Positions 45,690-56,466 of a stretch of DNA of 64,000 bases are shown piece after piece. Positions within the stretch are counted from its first letter, which is position 1, and every line of letters starts with the position of its first letter. Position numbers and translations under genes: made by a program. Source of the stretch: Ahaetulla prasina (taxonomy: Eukaryota; Chordata; Lepidosauria; Squamata; Colubridae); the NCBI RefSeq assembly GCF_028640845.1, contig NC_080539.1, positions 189,295,436-189,359,435 of the forward strand, given 5' to 3'. Under the pieces are notes generated by a model, which was not told where the DNA came from, ran no database searches, and saw only the letters and a list, made by a program, of their open reading frames with translations.

Positions 45690-46640
45690 TCAAAACCACA
45701 AGGCAGAATGCAACATATGGGATGGCTTAGCCTGGATGAGGGCCAAATTGTAAATACCAGAGAATCAGTGCAAAGACTCCGCCAAAGAAGCCACGGCTCA
45801 AAGACAGCAGGACATTTTGTAAAAACTTTCCACCTAACAAAATGCCAATTCTAGTGGTCATCTCTGAAAAAGGACATTGAGAACTATGTGGTTAGCTCCC
45901 TCTCTGTTCATCAGCCAAGAGGTGTCTGGAGAAAAACCCAGGTCTCCTACAACCAGAAGAAAAACCTCAAGCATGCTGGAAAAAGAATTCCATTGACTTT
46001 GTAGTGGAACTACCAGAGAGCTCAGGAAACAAGGTCATATGGGTGATAACCAACCTCTTCTTCAAACAGGTGCACTTCATGCCTTGCCCGAAGATCCCCT
46101 CAGCAAGTACCCTGGCCAAGCTCTTCATGCAACATGTATAGACTTCATGGGTCCCAGAACAAATCATCTCCGATCCCAAGGTCCAGTTCATTTTGCAATT
46201 TTGGCAGGAGTTCTTGAAATTGCTTGGCACCACGCAGGGACTTAGCTCCTCCCATCATCCCCAGATGAATGGAGGCTGTGAACATACTAATGGGGTCTTG
46301 AAACAATATCTACAATGCTACTTTAACTACCAGCTGGACAACTGGGCTAACCTTCCTTTTGCAGAGGTAACCTATAATAATGCAGTGTATAACAGCACTG
46401 GTTTCACACCATTTAAAAAAAAACAGCTGACAAAAAACACTCCAAACCGAAAGACTTTAACAATCGGGACAAATCGTATCCACCAAATTCTTCCAGTCAG
46501 GCAACCCTTAAAGAAATTAGGTCCTAAGCACCTTGAACCTTTCCCCATTATTAAAATCATCAGCCCTGTAACAGTACAAATTGCACCTGCCCAAATCCTT
46601 CAGATGTGCTCACTCAGTTTTCCATTGTAGCTTGTTAAAA
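45690..46640 (+). pseudogene. Gypsy integrase remnant
   Basis: The zinc-finger part reads HFVKTFHLTKCQFWWSSLKK in mixed frames (45810-45870). The core begins IDFVVELPESS at about 45985 and VIWVITNLFFKQVHFMPCPK. The frame 46193-46630 holds FWQEFLKLLGTTQGLSSSHH, PQMNGGCEHTNGVLKQYLQC (with the third catalytic residue, E) and NLPFAEVTYNNAVYNSTGFT. An N-terminal HHCC finger, DDE core and a basic C-terminal tail make it a Ty3/Gypsy integrase. It has stops and at least two shifts. Confidence 0.75.
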
Positions 46641-46933
46641 CCAGCAATCACTTCTTCCCTACACTCCACAACTAAACCACCACCAAAGCCCATCTTGATC
46701 AGAGAGCAGCATTTTGAAATCTAGAAAATTTTAGACTCTCATAAACACAGAGGGAAAGTTCAATATTTAATTACCTGGAAGGAAACAGAAGGGGGGATGC
46801 CCAACATGTTCAAACCAAAAGGTTCCTTCGCAAGTTCCACAATGAATACCCTGATAAACCCCACTGAATCTTAACCCTTTCTCTCCCTTTCTCTCTCTTG
46901 TAGGACTAAAGCCTTTTTTCAAGGGAGATCAAA
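46641..46933 (+). other. Gypsy 3' untranslated region
   Basis: AT-rich spacer between the integrase and the LTR. A purine-rich AAGAGGGGGGATG-like run near 46788 could be part of a polypurine tract, but it is not directly at the LTR border. No frame. Confidence 0.45.
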
Positions 46934-47352
46934 TGTCAGGCCTGCCACTTTCAGCATACTTCACTTCACTGGCATCTTGCCATAAAATGCAGGGAGGAGG
47001 AGAATGGGAAGATTTAAGGGGGAATGACAGGGTAACAGGAACCAGACGTGTCAATCCAGAACAGACCAGCTGATCAAGGATGAAGCCATGAGAACGGAAT
47101 GCAAAACTCAACCAAAGAGGCACCAAACCTCAAAGTTGTTTCCAAAACATCTAATTTGAATATCATTGGACACTGATGGACTGGTCATGGGGGAGGGCTA
47201 AGGAAGAAGAAAAAATGCTGTCTTTGTGTAGGAATATTCAGATCCAGCTTTGCCTATGTTGTAATTGATTGACTTTAGTAAAGTAAACCTGTTACTTCAA
47301 AGTGAGTTTAAAGGTCTTTCTTTCCTAAATGTTCAAGTTGGGACAAGCCTGA
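46934..47352 (+). repeat. Gypsy 3' LTR
   Basis: It starts TGTCAGGCCTGCCACTTTC and ends GACAAGCCTGACA, with perfect 8-bp inverted ends TGTCAGGC/GCCTGACA. It is preceded by the GAGATCAAA run typical of a polypurine tract. Length 419 bp. It contains a late CAGTAAAGTAAA poly(A)-like region. The matching 5' LTR is not in the window. Confidence 0.72.
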
Positions 47353-48217
47353 CACTATTTTATTAAGAAGTAGATTGTGGTCTACTTTGTCAAATGCCTT
47401 ACTGAAATCCAAGTATACAGCATTTCACTGGTCCACTAATTTAGCCACTTTGTACAAGTAGTACAAGAGGTGATGATGAAAAAATTTGGGAAGTGCAGTA
47501 AAATTTTATGCTCAGCATTGGCTACAAAAAACAAATGTTTGCTCTTCAGCAATTCATTAAAAATGTATAAATATGGACTTCCGATATGGCTCCGCTTCGT
47601 GGAGAAGCAGCTATGATTTAGCTGCTAACTCCCTAGTCAGTAGAGCTGTCAGGACATTGTAAATCTGGGTCCGACAGCTTGGAATTCTCTCCTTCGGGCA
47701 AAGAGGGAGAGATGAGCATTCAGGTTGAAGTTGAGACACCCTAATATAGCCACAGAAAAAGCTCCTGAGGCTTACGGGGAGTTCTCCTTCCATAGCCTGA
47801 TAAGCTCCTGGCTGGGTGAGGCTTCTGCGTCCAATTTCCAAGGCTGGAATTGATTTATGATGGACTGTAACGTGGACGGAGCAGAAACTGGAGTTTTAAC
47901 ACTTTTTTGTAAGAAGACTGCAAGCCCCTGAGGATATATTTGCTGCGAAGATAGGAGAGAAGAAAGCAAATGGCGGTTTTGTGGAATGTGTGTACTGAAA
48001 ACGAAAGTTAAAGAAATGCTTACTAACAGCTAGTGTCGAAATAGAAGATATATAGGAAGATACTGACTAAATGGAAGAAACGAGAATCTTATGATTTATA
48101 TTTTTTCTTCTTCTTTGGGATTATAGTGATTTAGAAGAAAAGTTTTTTGAATTTTTCTTTTTTAATTTTTTTTTCTTTTTCTTGGTCCATTATTAAGCTA
48201 TTATTTTTTTTTAAAAA

Positions 48218-49193
48218 ATGGCTTTTAAGCAAATAGTGCCAAAAGTCATTAAAAACTTTGAAATTTCCTCAGCTCAGATTCAAAAATTAAAAGAAGAAAT
48301 TAAAAAGGAATTAAGAAATTCTTTATAGGAGTTTTTGGAGAGTCATTTTTTAGAAATAGATCAAAAATTTGATGAAATAGAGAAAGAGATGTTGGATTTT
48401 AAGGAAGTGGTGGAAGAGCAGAAGAGGGAAATGAAAATGGTAAAGGATGCAATTGCGCAAATATTGAGCTCTTGTATTCAGATGGAGGATGATCTTGCAG
48501 AAATTAATAAAGCTAATTTAGAGTTGCAAAGGAAAATAGAAGAAATTCAAAAAAATCAAAACAATTGGAACTTAGATAATAAGATGGAAGATATACAGGC
48601 AAAGGTAGATAGGGCAGATGAAGAAAGAGTAATATTACAATATAGATTAATGGAATATGCTATAAGGGTGAGGGGATTGAAACAAAATAGGAAGGAAAAT
48701 TTAAAGGAGATTTTTACATAGCTTTTGCTCAGATAAAGGGTGTGGAGCCAGAAGATTTTGAGACTAATATTGAAAGAATTTATCGTGTTAATTCTTGGTG
48801 GGCAAGACAAAATAGAGTACCGAGGGATGTGGTTATTTATTTTACAACTAAAAAGGTTAGGTATGAAATTTTGCAAGCCTTTTATAAAAATAAATTTCAA
48901 ATATTGGGACAAGATATAAAAATGATGAAGGAAATTCCTCCTAAAATGTTAAGAGAAGAGAATTTGCTTTTTTAGTGGATGAGTTTAAGAAACATCAGAT
49001 ATATTTTAGATGGGAAGTCCCAATGGGTTTGTCAGTGAATTTTAGAGGCAGAAAGTATTTTCTTAATTCAGTTATGAAAGGGAGACATTTTTATATTAAT
49101 GTTTTAAAGAGTGGGAATCCTTTGTTGTTAGATGCTAAGTTAATTGGTTTGGAAATGATGGAAAATAGAATGGGAGAGGGGAGGAATGTTTAA
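48218..49193 (+). pseudogene. L1-type ORF1 of the HAL1-like element
   Basis: ATG 48218 begins MAFKQIVPKVIKNFEISSAQ. A TAG at 48326-48328 interrupts, then the same frame continues through a coiled coil (IEKEMLDFKEVVEEQKREMK, EINKANLELQRKIEEIQKNQ) to YAIRVRGLKQNRKENLKEIF. A stop and shift at 48719 are followed by FAQIKGVEPEDFETNIERIY (RRM part) and VPRDVVIYFTTKKVRYEILQ. A further shift at 48975 leads to the C-terminal domain with HQIYFRWEVPMGLSVNFRGR. All three domains of an L1 ORF1 protein are present in order. Three defects, no obvious selection for the frame. Confidence 0.8.
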
Positions 49194-49524
49194 GATGTGA
49201 ATATGATGATTATGGTTAATTTTTGGAATTGATTTGTTTAGGATATAAATTATAGGATTTTTGTTATTTGCTATTTGTATGGTATAAATCTATGGGATGA
49301 TATTATTCAATTGTGAAGGATGGAAAGTGAAATTTATAAATTTAGATAATGTGGATGTAATGATTTTAACTGTTTACTGTTATATTGTGGATGTAGTTTA
49401 AATGATTATTTGTTTTAAATGATACGTTTATAGATAGTAAAAGTTATGAAGTTAAGCTGGAAATATTATATTTGAGAGATTTTATTCGAAATGATATTTG
49501 ATTGATGGAGTAGTATTGGAAGAT

Positions 49525-49875
49525 TGGATATTAAATCTTATGACAATTGAAGAAATATATAAGTGATGAAAATTTGAATTTGAGAAGCTGGATTGTAAAT
49601 TAAGAAATGGACTTATGAAATTTGAAGGAATATACAAGTGGGTGAAAAAAAAATTGAACTTTAGAAGATGGACTAATTTTTAAAATGGACTGTAAGAAGA
49701 ACAGACATTAAATGTTATGGCAATTGAAGAAATATATAAGTGATAAAAATTTGAGTTCGAGAAGATGGACTGTAATTTGAGAAATGGACTTATGAAATTT
49801 GAAGGAATATACAAGTGGAAAAAAAATTGAATTTGAGAAGATGGATTAATTTTAAAAATGGACTGTAAGAAGAAG
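49525..49875 (+). repeat. Two-copy tandem repeat (about 175 bp)
   Basis: AATTGAAGAAATATATAAGT at 49545 recurs at 49722, and ATGGACTGTAAGAAGAA at 49686 recurs at 49859, giving an offset of 173-177 bp. Copies differ at several places. It occupies the position where ORF2 would be expected in an L1. Confidence 0.85.
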
Positions 49876-50039
49876 TAATATGTGAAGTTGGTATTGCTTC
49901 TTTTGTTTTCTTTTTTTTTATTATTCTTTCCTATCTTTTTATTTTTATTGTGAGGGGATCTAAAGTTTTAAATTTTTAAAGGTGGGAGGTTATGTACATT
50001 TTGTATACTTTAGTTTGTGATTGTTGGTCATAATACCCG

Positions 50040-50095
50040 GTATTTGCTCTGGGAAGTCTGGGGGGGGAAGGGGGAGGAGGGGGGGAAGGGGGGGA
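50040..50095 (+). promoter_or_regulatory. G-rich tract, L1-type 3' UTR
   Basis: CTGGGAAGTCTGGGGGGGGA is followed by further G-runs (five or more of three to eight G within 45 bp). It corresponds to 13741-13800 and, inverted, 17446-17515. G-quadruplex formation is possible. Confidence 0.75.
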
Positions 50096-50656
50096 AATGA
50101 TACATGGATTGATTATTAATGTACAGTAATTTTTGAAGATATGAAATTAAATTTTTTAAATGATATTGGGGATGCTCGACTGCCATTTCAGGAAGAAAAG
50201 GAGAGAGGAGTAGAAGGAGGGAAGAAAGTAGGTAGGAAAGAGTAGAGAAGGAGGAGGGGAATAAGAAGGTTAGATAGGGTGGAAGAAGGGAGGAGTGGAG
50301 AAGGAGGAGAGGAAGTAGTAAAGTGAAGGAGATGAGGATGGGAAAGTAGTAGAGGGTAGAGAGGGAGGTTGTGAAGAAAGGAAGTGGCAATCGGGCAGGC
50401 CTGAATCAGTAATAAATAAAAATTAATGATTAATGATGGATAATAGTTTGTACATAAATATGATGTTGGAAAATGGAAATAAAAATTATTTATTAAAAAA
50501 AATGTATAAATATGAATAATAAATGTATTATATATTTGTTAAGATACAGTGTATGTTAAAGGTAATATTTAAGTGAACTTATATTATGGAATGTAGGGTG
50601 CTAGAGTTAGTAGCTGAATATAAAAGTAATACATGAAGGAAGTAAAGCATCTATAA

Positions 50657-50993
50657 CAGGGGTGTCAAACTCAAGGCCCGCAGGCCAGATTCAGCCTGAG
50701 AGGCTGCCCTGGAAAATGTAAGGGACTGGCCCGCGTCACTTCAGCCCGATCTACCCGCATTGTTTTGGCCTGGTCTACCTGCATCGTTTTGGCTCGGTCT
50801 ACCCAATGCGAAGAGGAAACATGCCAGCAGGGAGTGGGGAGTGACATCAAGCTAGCCACGCCCACCCACTGGCCACACCCAGTTAGTGGCGTCAAGCTGC
50901 CCATACCCACCCAGTCGGCCACGCCTGCCCAGCCCCCCAAGGTCAACCACAGCCCTGATGTGGTCGTCAATGAAATTGAGTTTGACACCCCTG
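50657..50993. mobile_element. hAT MITE (GTGTCAAACTC family)
   Basis: Ends CAGGGGTGTCAAACTCAAGG and GAGTTTGACACCCCTG are inverted; the 8-bp duplication ATCTATAA (50649-50656 and 50994-51001) is perfect. The GC-rich interior contains short repeats of GGCCACGCCC-type motifs and TTTTGGCC/TCGGTCTACCC blocks. Non-coding. Confidence 0.9.
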
Positions 50994-52452
50994 ATCTATA
51001 AGAATAAATGGAATGCTTAGAAAAGTGATTCAATATGAGAAAGGACTAAAATAAGGGTTAATTATTTAATGTATTTATGAATAAAATATATTAAGAATGC
51101 TTGTAGTGATGCATTTTTGGATGAGAATCAAAACAATATTCAGCAAACATTAGATTGTATAATACAGCAAAGACTATTGAACTGAAAATTAATATATCAG
51201 AGGGGGGCATGGCTAGCGTCGCAGCAAGATGACATGTCCCTTGGGAGCTCCCGTGGGAATGTCAAAATCCCAGCTGTCAGGTGGTCCTTTTTGGACCTGA
51301 ATCACCACGTAGGGGCGATAAACAAGGGGAGCACACTCCAACAATCTCAGGAAGCCTGCAAACTCTCTGATTGATCCAGAAAAAGCTCCCTAAACTGACA
51401 GCTGGGAAGGTGGCCATTGCGAGCGGCTACAAAGTTGGGACAGCTGCCAGAAGAGCACGAAGATGGAATGAAGGTGTGATCGATCTGGGTGAGATACTTT
51501 TAGATTTTTTTAAACTTTATAAAGAACAACCTCCTGGGGAATAACAGAGGTAAGTGTGATTCAAAAGGAGAAGGTGGAATTGGATTTTCTTTTCCACCTT
51601 TGGAAGAAAAGCTATGAGGAAGGCTATTGGAGCCATTAAAAAACAAGGAATTGGCTTATAAGGATTTGTCTGAAGGGTAAAGACAGAAATCCGGACTGGG
51701 CATGTTAATTTTTAAATTTGGAACTATCAGTTAACATAAAAGGGACTATATGGACTTTGTTTTTTCTATAAATATTGCATTTTACAACTTGCTTTGAGAT
51801 AGTACAGTTAAAAGAGGAAGAAAGAGAAGCAGAGCAACAGTGCCATCTTAGGCAAAAGTGAAAATTGGAGGACATATGACAAAGAAAGGGATGTAGCCTT
51901 GAGAGCCTGTGAACTAAGTTGATAAGGAGTTGTTTTGACTGAAGAACTAAGATAGAGAGCAGAACACTGGAAACTTTGCTTTTCTTTTTGAATAGTGCAG
52001 CTCTTGGAACTTAAAAGGCAAATAAACAGAAGCTGATCAAGGCAAACTTCCCTGGCACTTTGAAATAAGGATGTGGGTTTTTTTTGCTGCTTTTTGTCCT
52101 TTCTTTCTTGCTGCTGCTCTGTGAACTCTCTTTTTGGATATAAATACTTGATCATTGTATTTTTGGGGCTTGATGGGCCAATTTGAATTATAAATTACTA
52201 TTCTATAAACTCCTCTCCGTGGGACAATTTGAATTAGGGTATGAAGAATCTGAAGAAAAGAAGAACTCCAAGAAGGATATACAAAATTGACAAGATTCAG
52301 ATTTGGATGATAAATTGCTACTTTTTCCTTTTTGTTTTGTTTTTTTCTCTTTCTTTTTCTCTTCCTTTTTTTTTGACATACACTTGGATTATAATTGAAC
52401 TTGAATTATACTACTTATGCTTGTTGGATTACAAATACTAAGACATTTCAAG

Positions 52453-52926
52453 ATGAAGAAAACAACATCAGCACTCTCTTCAGCATCCTCATCTACAACC
52501 TCTAGCCCTGCTGGTCAGAGAACATTGGGTGCTATGTTACAACAAGAGAAGTCCAACACTATGCAAACAGAATTGAAAACTATGATACAAACGCTTCATG
52601 AGGATTTGAAGGGAAGAATAGGCAAAGTAGATGAGAGAATGGAGAAAGCAGAAGGGAAATCAGAAAATTTTCAACAAATAATGGAGAAAAATGAATAACG
52701 AATACAAAAAGTAGAAGAAAAAGCCAAATCAACAGAGAAAAGAATGGGAGAGCTTGATTATAGATTCGCAGTGGCAGATAAAAATAATGAAAAAACAATT
52801 ATTTCTTTAGAAATGGATAGTTATTTATTGCGCATTAAATTAGAAGAACAAGTGAAAGGAACAATGATAGCATGGACAAAAAACTTTGGTTACACAATAG
52901 AGTTAGATAAATGGCAGCAATTATAG
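52453..52926 (+). pseudogene. L1-type ORF1 N-terminal part in deleted element
   Basis: ATG 52453 begins MKKTTSALSSASSSTTSSPA, a serine-rich start, then a coiled coil (NTMQTELKTMIQTLHEDLKG, GKVDERMEKAEGKSENFQQI). A TAA at 52696 interrupts, and the same frame continues in ENRIQKVEEKAKSTEKRMGE and EKTIISLEMDSYLLRIK to about 52850. The frame then passes into MIAWTKNFGYTIELDKWQQL, which looks like the segment before the ORF2 C-terminus and not like an RRM. The join lies between 52845 and 52870. Confidence 0.65.
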
Positions 52927-53430
52927 GATAGAAATTATAAATGAACAATGTCAACTGCATACAAGGAAAATTTATACAAAATGTTTTATAGATGGCATTT
53001 GTCACCAGAAAGATTAGCAAAAATGTTTAAAGACCAATCAGCTAGATGTTTGAAATGCCATCCGATACCAGGGTCATATTATCGTATGTCGTAGACATGT
53101 GTAGAAGCAAAAAAAATATTGGGCAAAAATTCATAGGTTGGAGAGGATGACACAACAACATCTCAAACCTGAATTATTCTTGTTGGGGATTTTACCATAA
53201 ACTTATATTAAAGAAATGTGTAATTGATTATTCATGTAATAACTGCAGCTAAAATTGTATTTGCACAAAATTGGAAAAGTGAAGAGGTCCCTATGGATGA
53301 AAATGTGATTAAGAAAATATTAGAATATGCAGAAATGAATTAATTAACACTTGCAATTAAAGGAAAGGAAGAATCTGACTATTATAGTATATGGGAGTTA
53401 TTTTGATCAATGGTTAGAGAATAAATATGA
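52927..53430 (+). pseudogene. L1 ORF2 C-terminal remnant in deleted element
   Basis: Broken frames read STAYKENLYKMFYRWHLSPE, RLAKMFKDQSARCLKCHPIP, a W.TCVEAKKYWAKI-type segment and VITAARIVFAQNWKSEEVPM. The last two correspond to LITAARLLIGQYWKKEEVPT in 17646-18014. It contains the CxxC..H-like cysteine cluster of the L1 ORF2 tail (CLKCHPI). Several stops. Confidence 0.7.
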
Positions 53431-53694
53431 AAATTAGAAATAAAAGCAGAGGAGTGAAATTATCAAAAAGGTATTACAAAATCAAATAAGCTAAGAAGAG
53501 AAATGTTACAATAGTAGATATGTTATGTATTAGTATTAATCCAAGAATAGATATAAATAATGAACATGATTGTAAATTTTAATGGTTATTGCACAAAACA
53601 TTTGTACTCAAATGACACACTGTTTAATGAAAGATGAAATGTTTGTATTAAAAGAAAATATTTTTTTAAAAAAAGAAAAAGAAAATTAATGTAT

Positions 53695-54190
53695 TGGGGA
53701 GCAAAATGATTGTGTTTAACAAGGAAAGTGAAATTAGCAATATGCGTGAATAGTGGGGAAAAAACTGAATAGGAACTTGAAGCTGTGTACCAGTAGAATG
53801 TTTACTGAAGCTGTGAAAATGGGGAAAAAATACAATGTGTAAATAGTGGTAGAAAACTAAGAGGTCATAGCTAGTTAAGAGGAATGAATGTAAAAAATTA
53901 AAATAGCTATGCATAAAACCATAATGGAGCTGAGAATTCAGTATATCAACAACCACAGAACAAAGTCAAATGCTCTGGGAAAATTTATGTATAAGATACT
54001 GTGCTAAAACAAGAAGACATTACAAAAATATATTCAATTGCTTTATCATATGGAGTGTGTGAATAAATACTAAATTATAAAATAGGAACAGTAAATGAAT
54101 TGCAAAGAAAGGGAAGAATGAGAAAGTTATAATTCAATGGAGTGGAGGTAATCCCCAGGAAAAGAGGTGAGATTTTAAAAAACAAAAGCA
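53695..54190. other. HDAC4 intron, no recognised element
   Basis: AT-rich intron between an L1 derivative and a SINE. Nothing recognised. Confidence 0.45.
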
Positions 54191-54192
54191 AA

Positions 54193-54410
54193 AGCGAGGC
54201 AGTTTGATCTAGTGGTTAAGATGCCAGAAGACTGAGTTCTAGTTCTGCCTCAGAAATGAAAAACCATCCAGGTATCTTTGGGCCTATCATTCTCTCTCTA
54301 ACCCACTTCATAGGGTTGATGATGGTGGGGAAAATAGGAAGAACGATTATTAGGTACATTCACCACCTTGAGTTATTTATAAACAATAATAAAGATAGGA
54401 TAAAAATAAA
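54193..54410 (+). mobile_element. Old tRNA-derived SINE (second type)
   Basis: The head GAGGCAGTTTGATCTAGTGG / TTAAGATGCC contains an A box (TCTAGTGGTTAAG); the B-box area reads GAGTTCTAGTTCTG. The body contains CTTTGGGCCTATCATTCTCT and CCCACTTCATAGGGTTGATG, and the end CACCACCTTGAGTTATTTAT. It is a different SINE family from that at 19561 and more diverged. Confidence 0.7.
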
Positions 54411-55430
54411 ATAAATTAAAAAATAAAAAGATGTTGTCAGTATGTGGACATAGGAACAAAATTATTTGCAAAGATAGAAAGGTATAAAGATACACTGTAA
54501 TGTAGATGAAGTACACTGAAATACACTAGATGAAGTAAGAGTAGATATTTCTTTTTGGTCATTGCCTGCCTTTAATCTCTTTTGTTTACTGCTTTTTAAT
54601 CTTTTCTGTATTTTGTACACAGCACTTTCCCTGGAAGGTAATAATGTTATGAGTACGTATCTAAGCATGTTCTTTGATAAAATATGTAAAAGAGCTTTTA
54701 TGAAGTGCAATGTCTAGTAATTTACTGTATTTCGTGTACTCTTTTGAAGTTATTTTTTATCTAATAGCCACTACATGTTTAAATTATTTCTTTCACAATT
54801 AAATGAGAACTTATTCCAACCCATCATATTTCCAGCTGGAATATCATGCAGAGATCTGGTCAGTTTGATAAGTAATTTATTTTCCAGCATATTTGTCTTT
54901 CAGTGATAGCTGAAAACTCCCTTGGATGCACTGTTTACTAAAGTGGATAGGATTTTAATATAGAAGTTACAAAAATATCTGAGCCAACAAAATCCAATAT
55001 TTAATAATGAATTCTGACAGTCAAGATCCTAGTCTGAAAGCTAATTGCTGGATATAATGCCTATAGTGCAATCACAGTTCAAGAGCTCTTAAACCAAAAC
55101 AGGCAGCACAAATAACTAGTAAGGTAAAAAAAATTGCCATGGGAAAAGGCTGGAATCCATTTATTCAGGCAGTTAAGAATAATTTTAAAAATTCTGGCCA
55201 TTAGCAGTAATGCATCTACTGAACACATCCCCAGAACACAGGGAATGACATTTTATGGTTTAATGGAGATATGTCTAACTAACTTGTCTTAATGGTCATC
55301 CATGAAAGAAAGATTATGGATTTGATCTCGCATCTAAAATTAGAGAAGACTTCAGAAATAACTGAATAACTCCTGAACTAATTAAAAAGTACTATAAATA
55401 CTGAGTACTCTTGGGAATAGCAGAGCATAA
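54411..55430. other. HDAC4 intron, no recognised element
   Basis: AT-rich intron of about 1 kb with no reading frame or repeat family recognised. Confidence 0.45.
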
Positions 55431-55431
55431 T

Positions 55432-55432
<1 letters not shown>

Positions 55433-55517
<85 letters not shown>
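55433..55517. repeat. (AAT)n microsatellite at LINE tail
   Basis: About 28 AAT units at the 3' end of the minus-strand LINE. Expansion from the native AATAAT-type tail is likely. Confidence 0.95.
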
Positions 55518-55710
55518 TTAATTTGTATACCACCCTTCTCCCGAAGGACTCAGGGCGGTTTACAGCCAAGATAAAAACAGTAAAGACACATACAATACTA
55601 AAAACATACATTAAAAAACTTATTAAATTTGGCCCAATTTTTAAAATACAATCAATCCCGATAAAAATTAATAAAATTAAAACCCATAAAATCAACTAAA
55701 AAATTAAAAT

Positions 55711-56466
55711 TCAAGCCAGTCCAGCAAGACGGAATAGATAAGTCTTAAGCTCATGGCGAAAGGTCCGAAGGTCAGGTAGTTGTCGAAGTCCAGGGGGAAG
55801 TTCGTTCCACAGGGTAGGGGCTCCCACAGAGAAGGTCCTTCCCCTGGGGGCCGCCAGCCGACATTGTTTGGCTGACGGCACCCTAAGGAGTCCCTCTCTG
55901 TGAGAACGCACAGGTCGGTGGGAGGTACCAGACGGCAGTAGACGGTCCCGTAAATATCCTGGTCCTAAGCCATGGAGCGCTTTAAAGGTGGTAACCAATA
56001 CCTTGAAGCGCACCCGGAAGACAACAGGCAGCCAGTGCAGTCTGTGCAGGATAGGTGTTACATGGGAGCTCCGAACCGCTCCCTCTATCACCCGCGCAGT
56101 TGCATTCTGGACTAACTGGAGCCTCCGGGTGCTCTTCAAGGGGAGCCCCATGTAGAGAGCATTGCAGTAATCCAAGTGAGAGGTAACAAGAGCATGAGTG
56201 ACCGTGCATAGGGCATTCCGGTCAAGGAAGGGGCGCAACTGGTGAATCAGGCGGACCTGATAAAAAGCTCTCCTGGAGACGGCCGTCAAGTGATTTGCAA
56301 AAGACAACCGCCCATCCAGGAGAACGCCCAAGTTGCGCACCCTTTCCATCAGGGCCAATGACTCGCCCCCAATAGTCAGCCACGGCTGCAGCTGACTGTA
56401 CCGGGGTGCCGGCATCCACAGCCACTCCGTCTTGGAGGGATTGAGCTTGAGCCTGTTTCTCCCCAT
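55711..56466 (-). pseudogene. Hairpin-tail LINE RT C-terminal part
   Basis: A 251-codon open frame reads MGRNRLKLNPSKTEWLWMPA, then LLDGRLSFANHLTAVSRRAF, DYCNALYMGLPLKSTRRLQL, RLHWLPVVFRVRFKVLVTTF and KALHGLGPGYLRDRLL, ending LKTYLFRLAGLA. This is the thumb and C-terminal region following the RT core. It is the longest uninterrupted version of this region in the window. It lacks the RT active site, so it has no activity by itself. Confidence 0.82.

Larger units (their letters stand above)
35590..47352 (+). mobile_element. Decayed Ty3/Gypsy element with nested insertions
   Basis: Parts in order: gag (about 35640-36950), protease (37270-37400), RT start (37620-37730), RNase H (39160-39410), integrase (45790-46620), 3' UTR and 3' LTR (46934-47352). 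Nested in it are a hAT MITE (36056-36543), a probable solo LTR (37931-38692) with a Sauria SINE (38028-38382), and a full-length L1 (39591-45673). The order and the integrase zinc-finger residues support Ty3/Gypsy. Motif choice resembles the sushi-type chromovirus group of vertebrates. The 5' LTR and most of RT are missing. Confidence 0.78.
47576..50497 (+). mobile_element. L1 derivative with ORF1 but no ORF2
   Basis: It is flanked by a 17-bp duplication AAAAATGTATAAATATG (47559-47575 and 50498-50514). It starts GACTTCCGATATGGCTCCG, like the 1.7-kb element at 12111. It contains a 640-bp leader, ORF1 (48218-49193, broken), about 850 bp without any ORF2 motif but with a 175-bp tandem duplication, a G-rich tract (50040-50095), a polypurine stretch (50160-50390) and an A-tail. 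ORF1-only L1 derivatives are known in mammals as HAL1. A full-length insertion of 2.9 kb with both ends defined. Confidence 0.83.
51198..53680 (+). mobile_element. Internally deleted L1 (ORF1 start joined to ORF2 end)
   Basis: It is flanked by GAAAATTAATATAT (51184-51197) and GAAAATTAATGTAT (53681-53694), one mismatch in 14 bp. It starts CAGAGGGGGGCATGGCTAGC, has a 1.25-kb leader, ORF1 from 52453 to about 52920, and then directly ORF2 C-terminal sequence (52960 to about 53430), with no endonuclease or RT between. It ends in an A-rich tail after AATGTTTGTATTAAAAG. Deletion of about 3.5 kb compared with the L1 at 39591. Confidence 0.8.

Noticed and set aside
49525..49875. CRISPR-like or satellite array
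   Set aside because: There are only two diverged copies of about 175 bp without spacers, in a vertebrate retroelement.
50028..50390. 120-codon leucine/serine/proline-rich ORF (also 56876-57253)
   Set aside because: It is the complement of a polypurine tract in an L1 3' UTR, a composition artefact.
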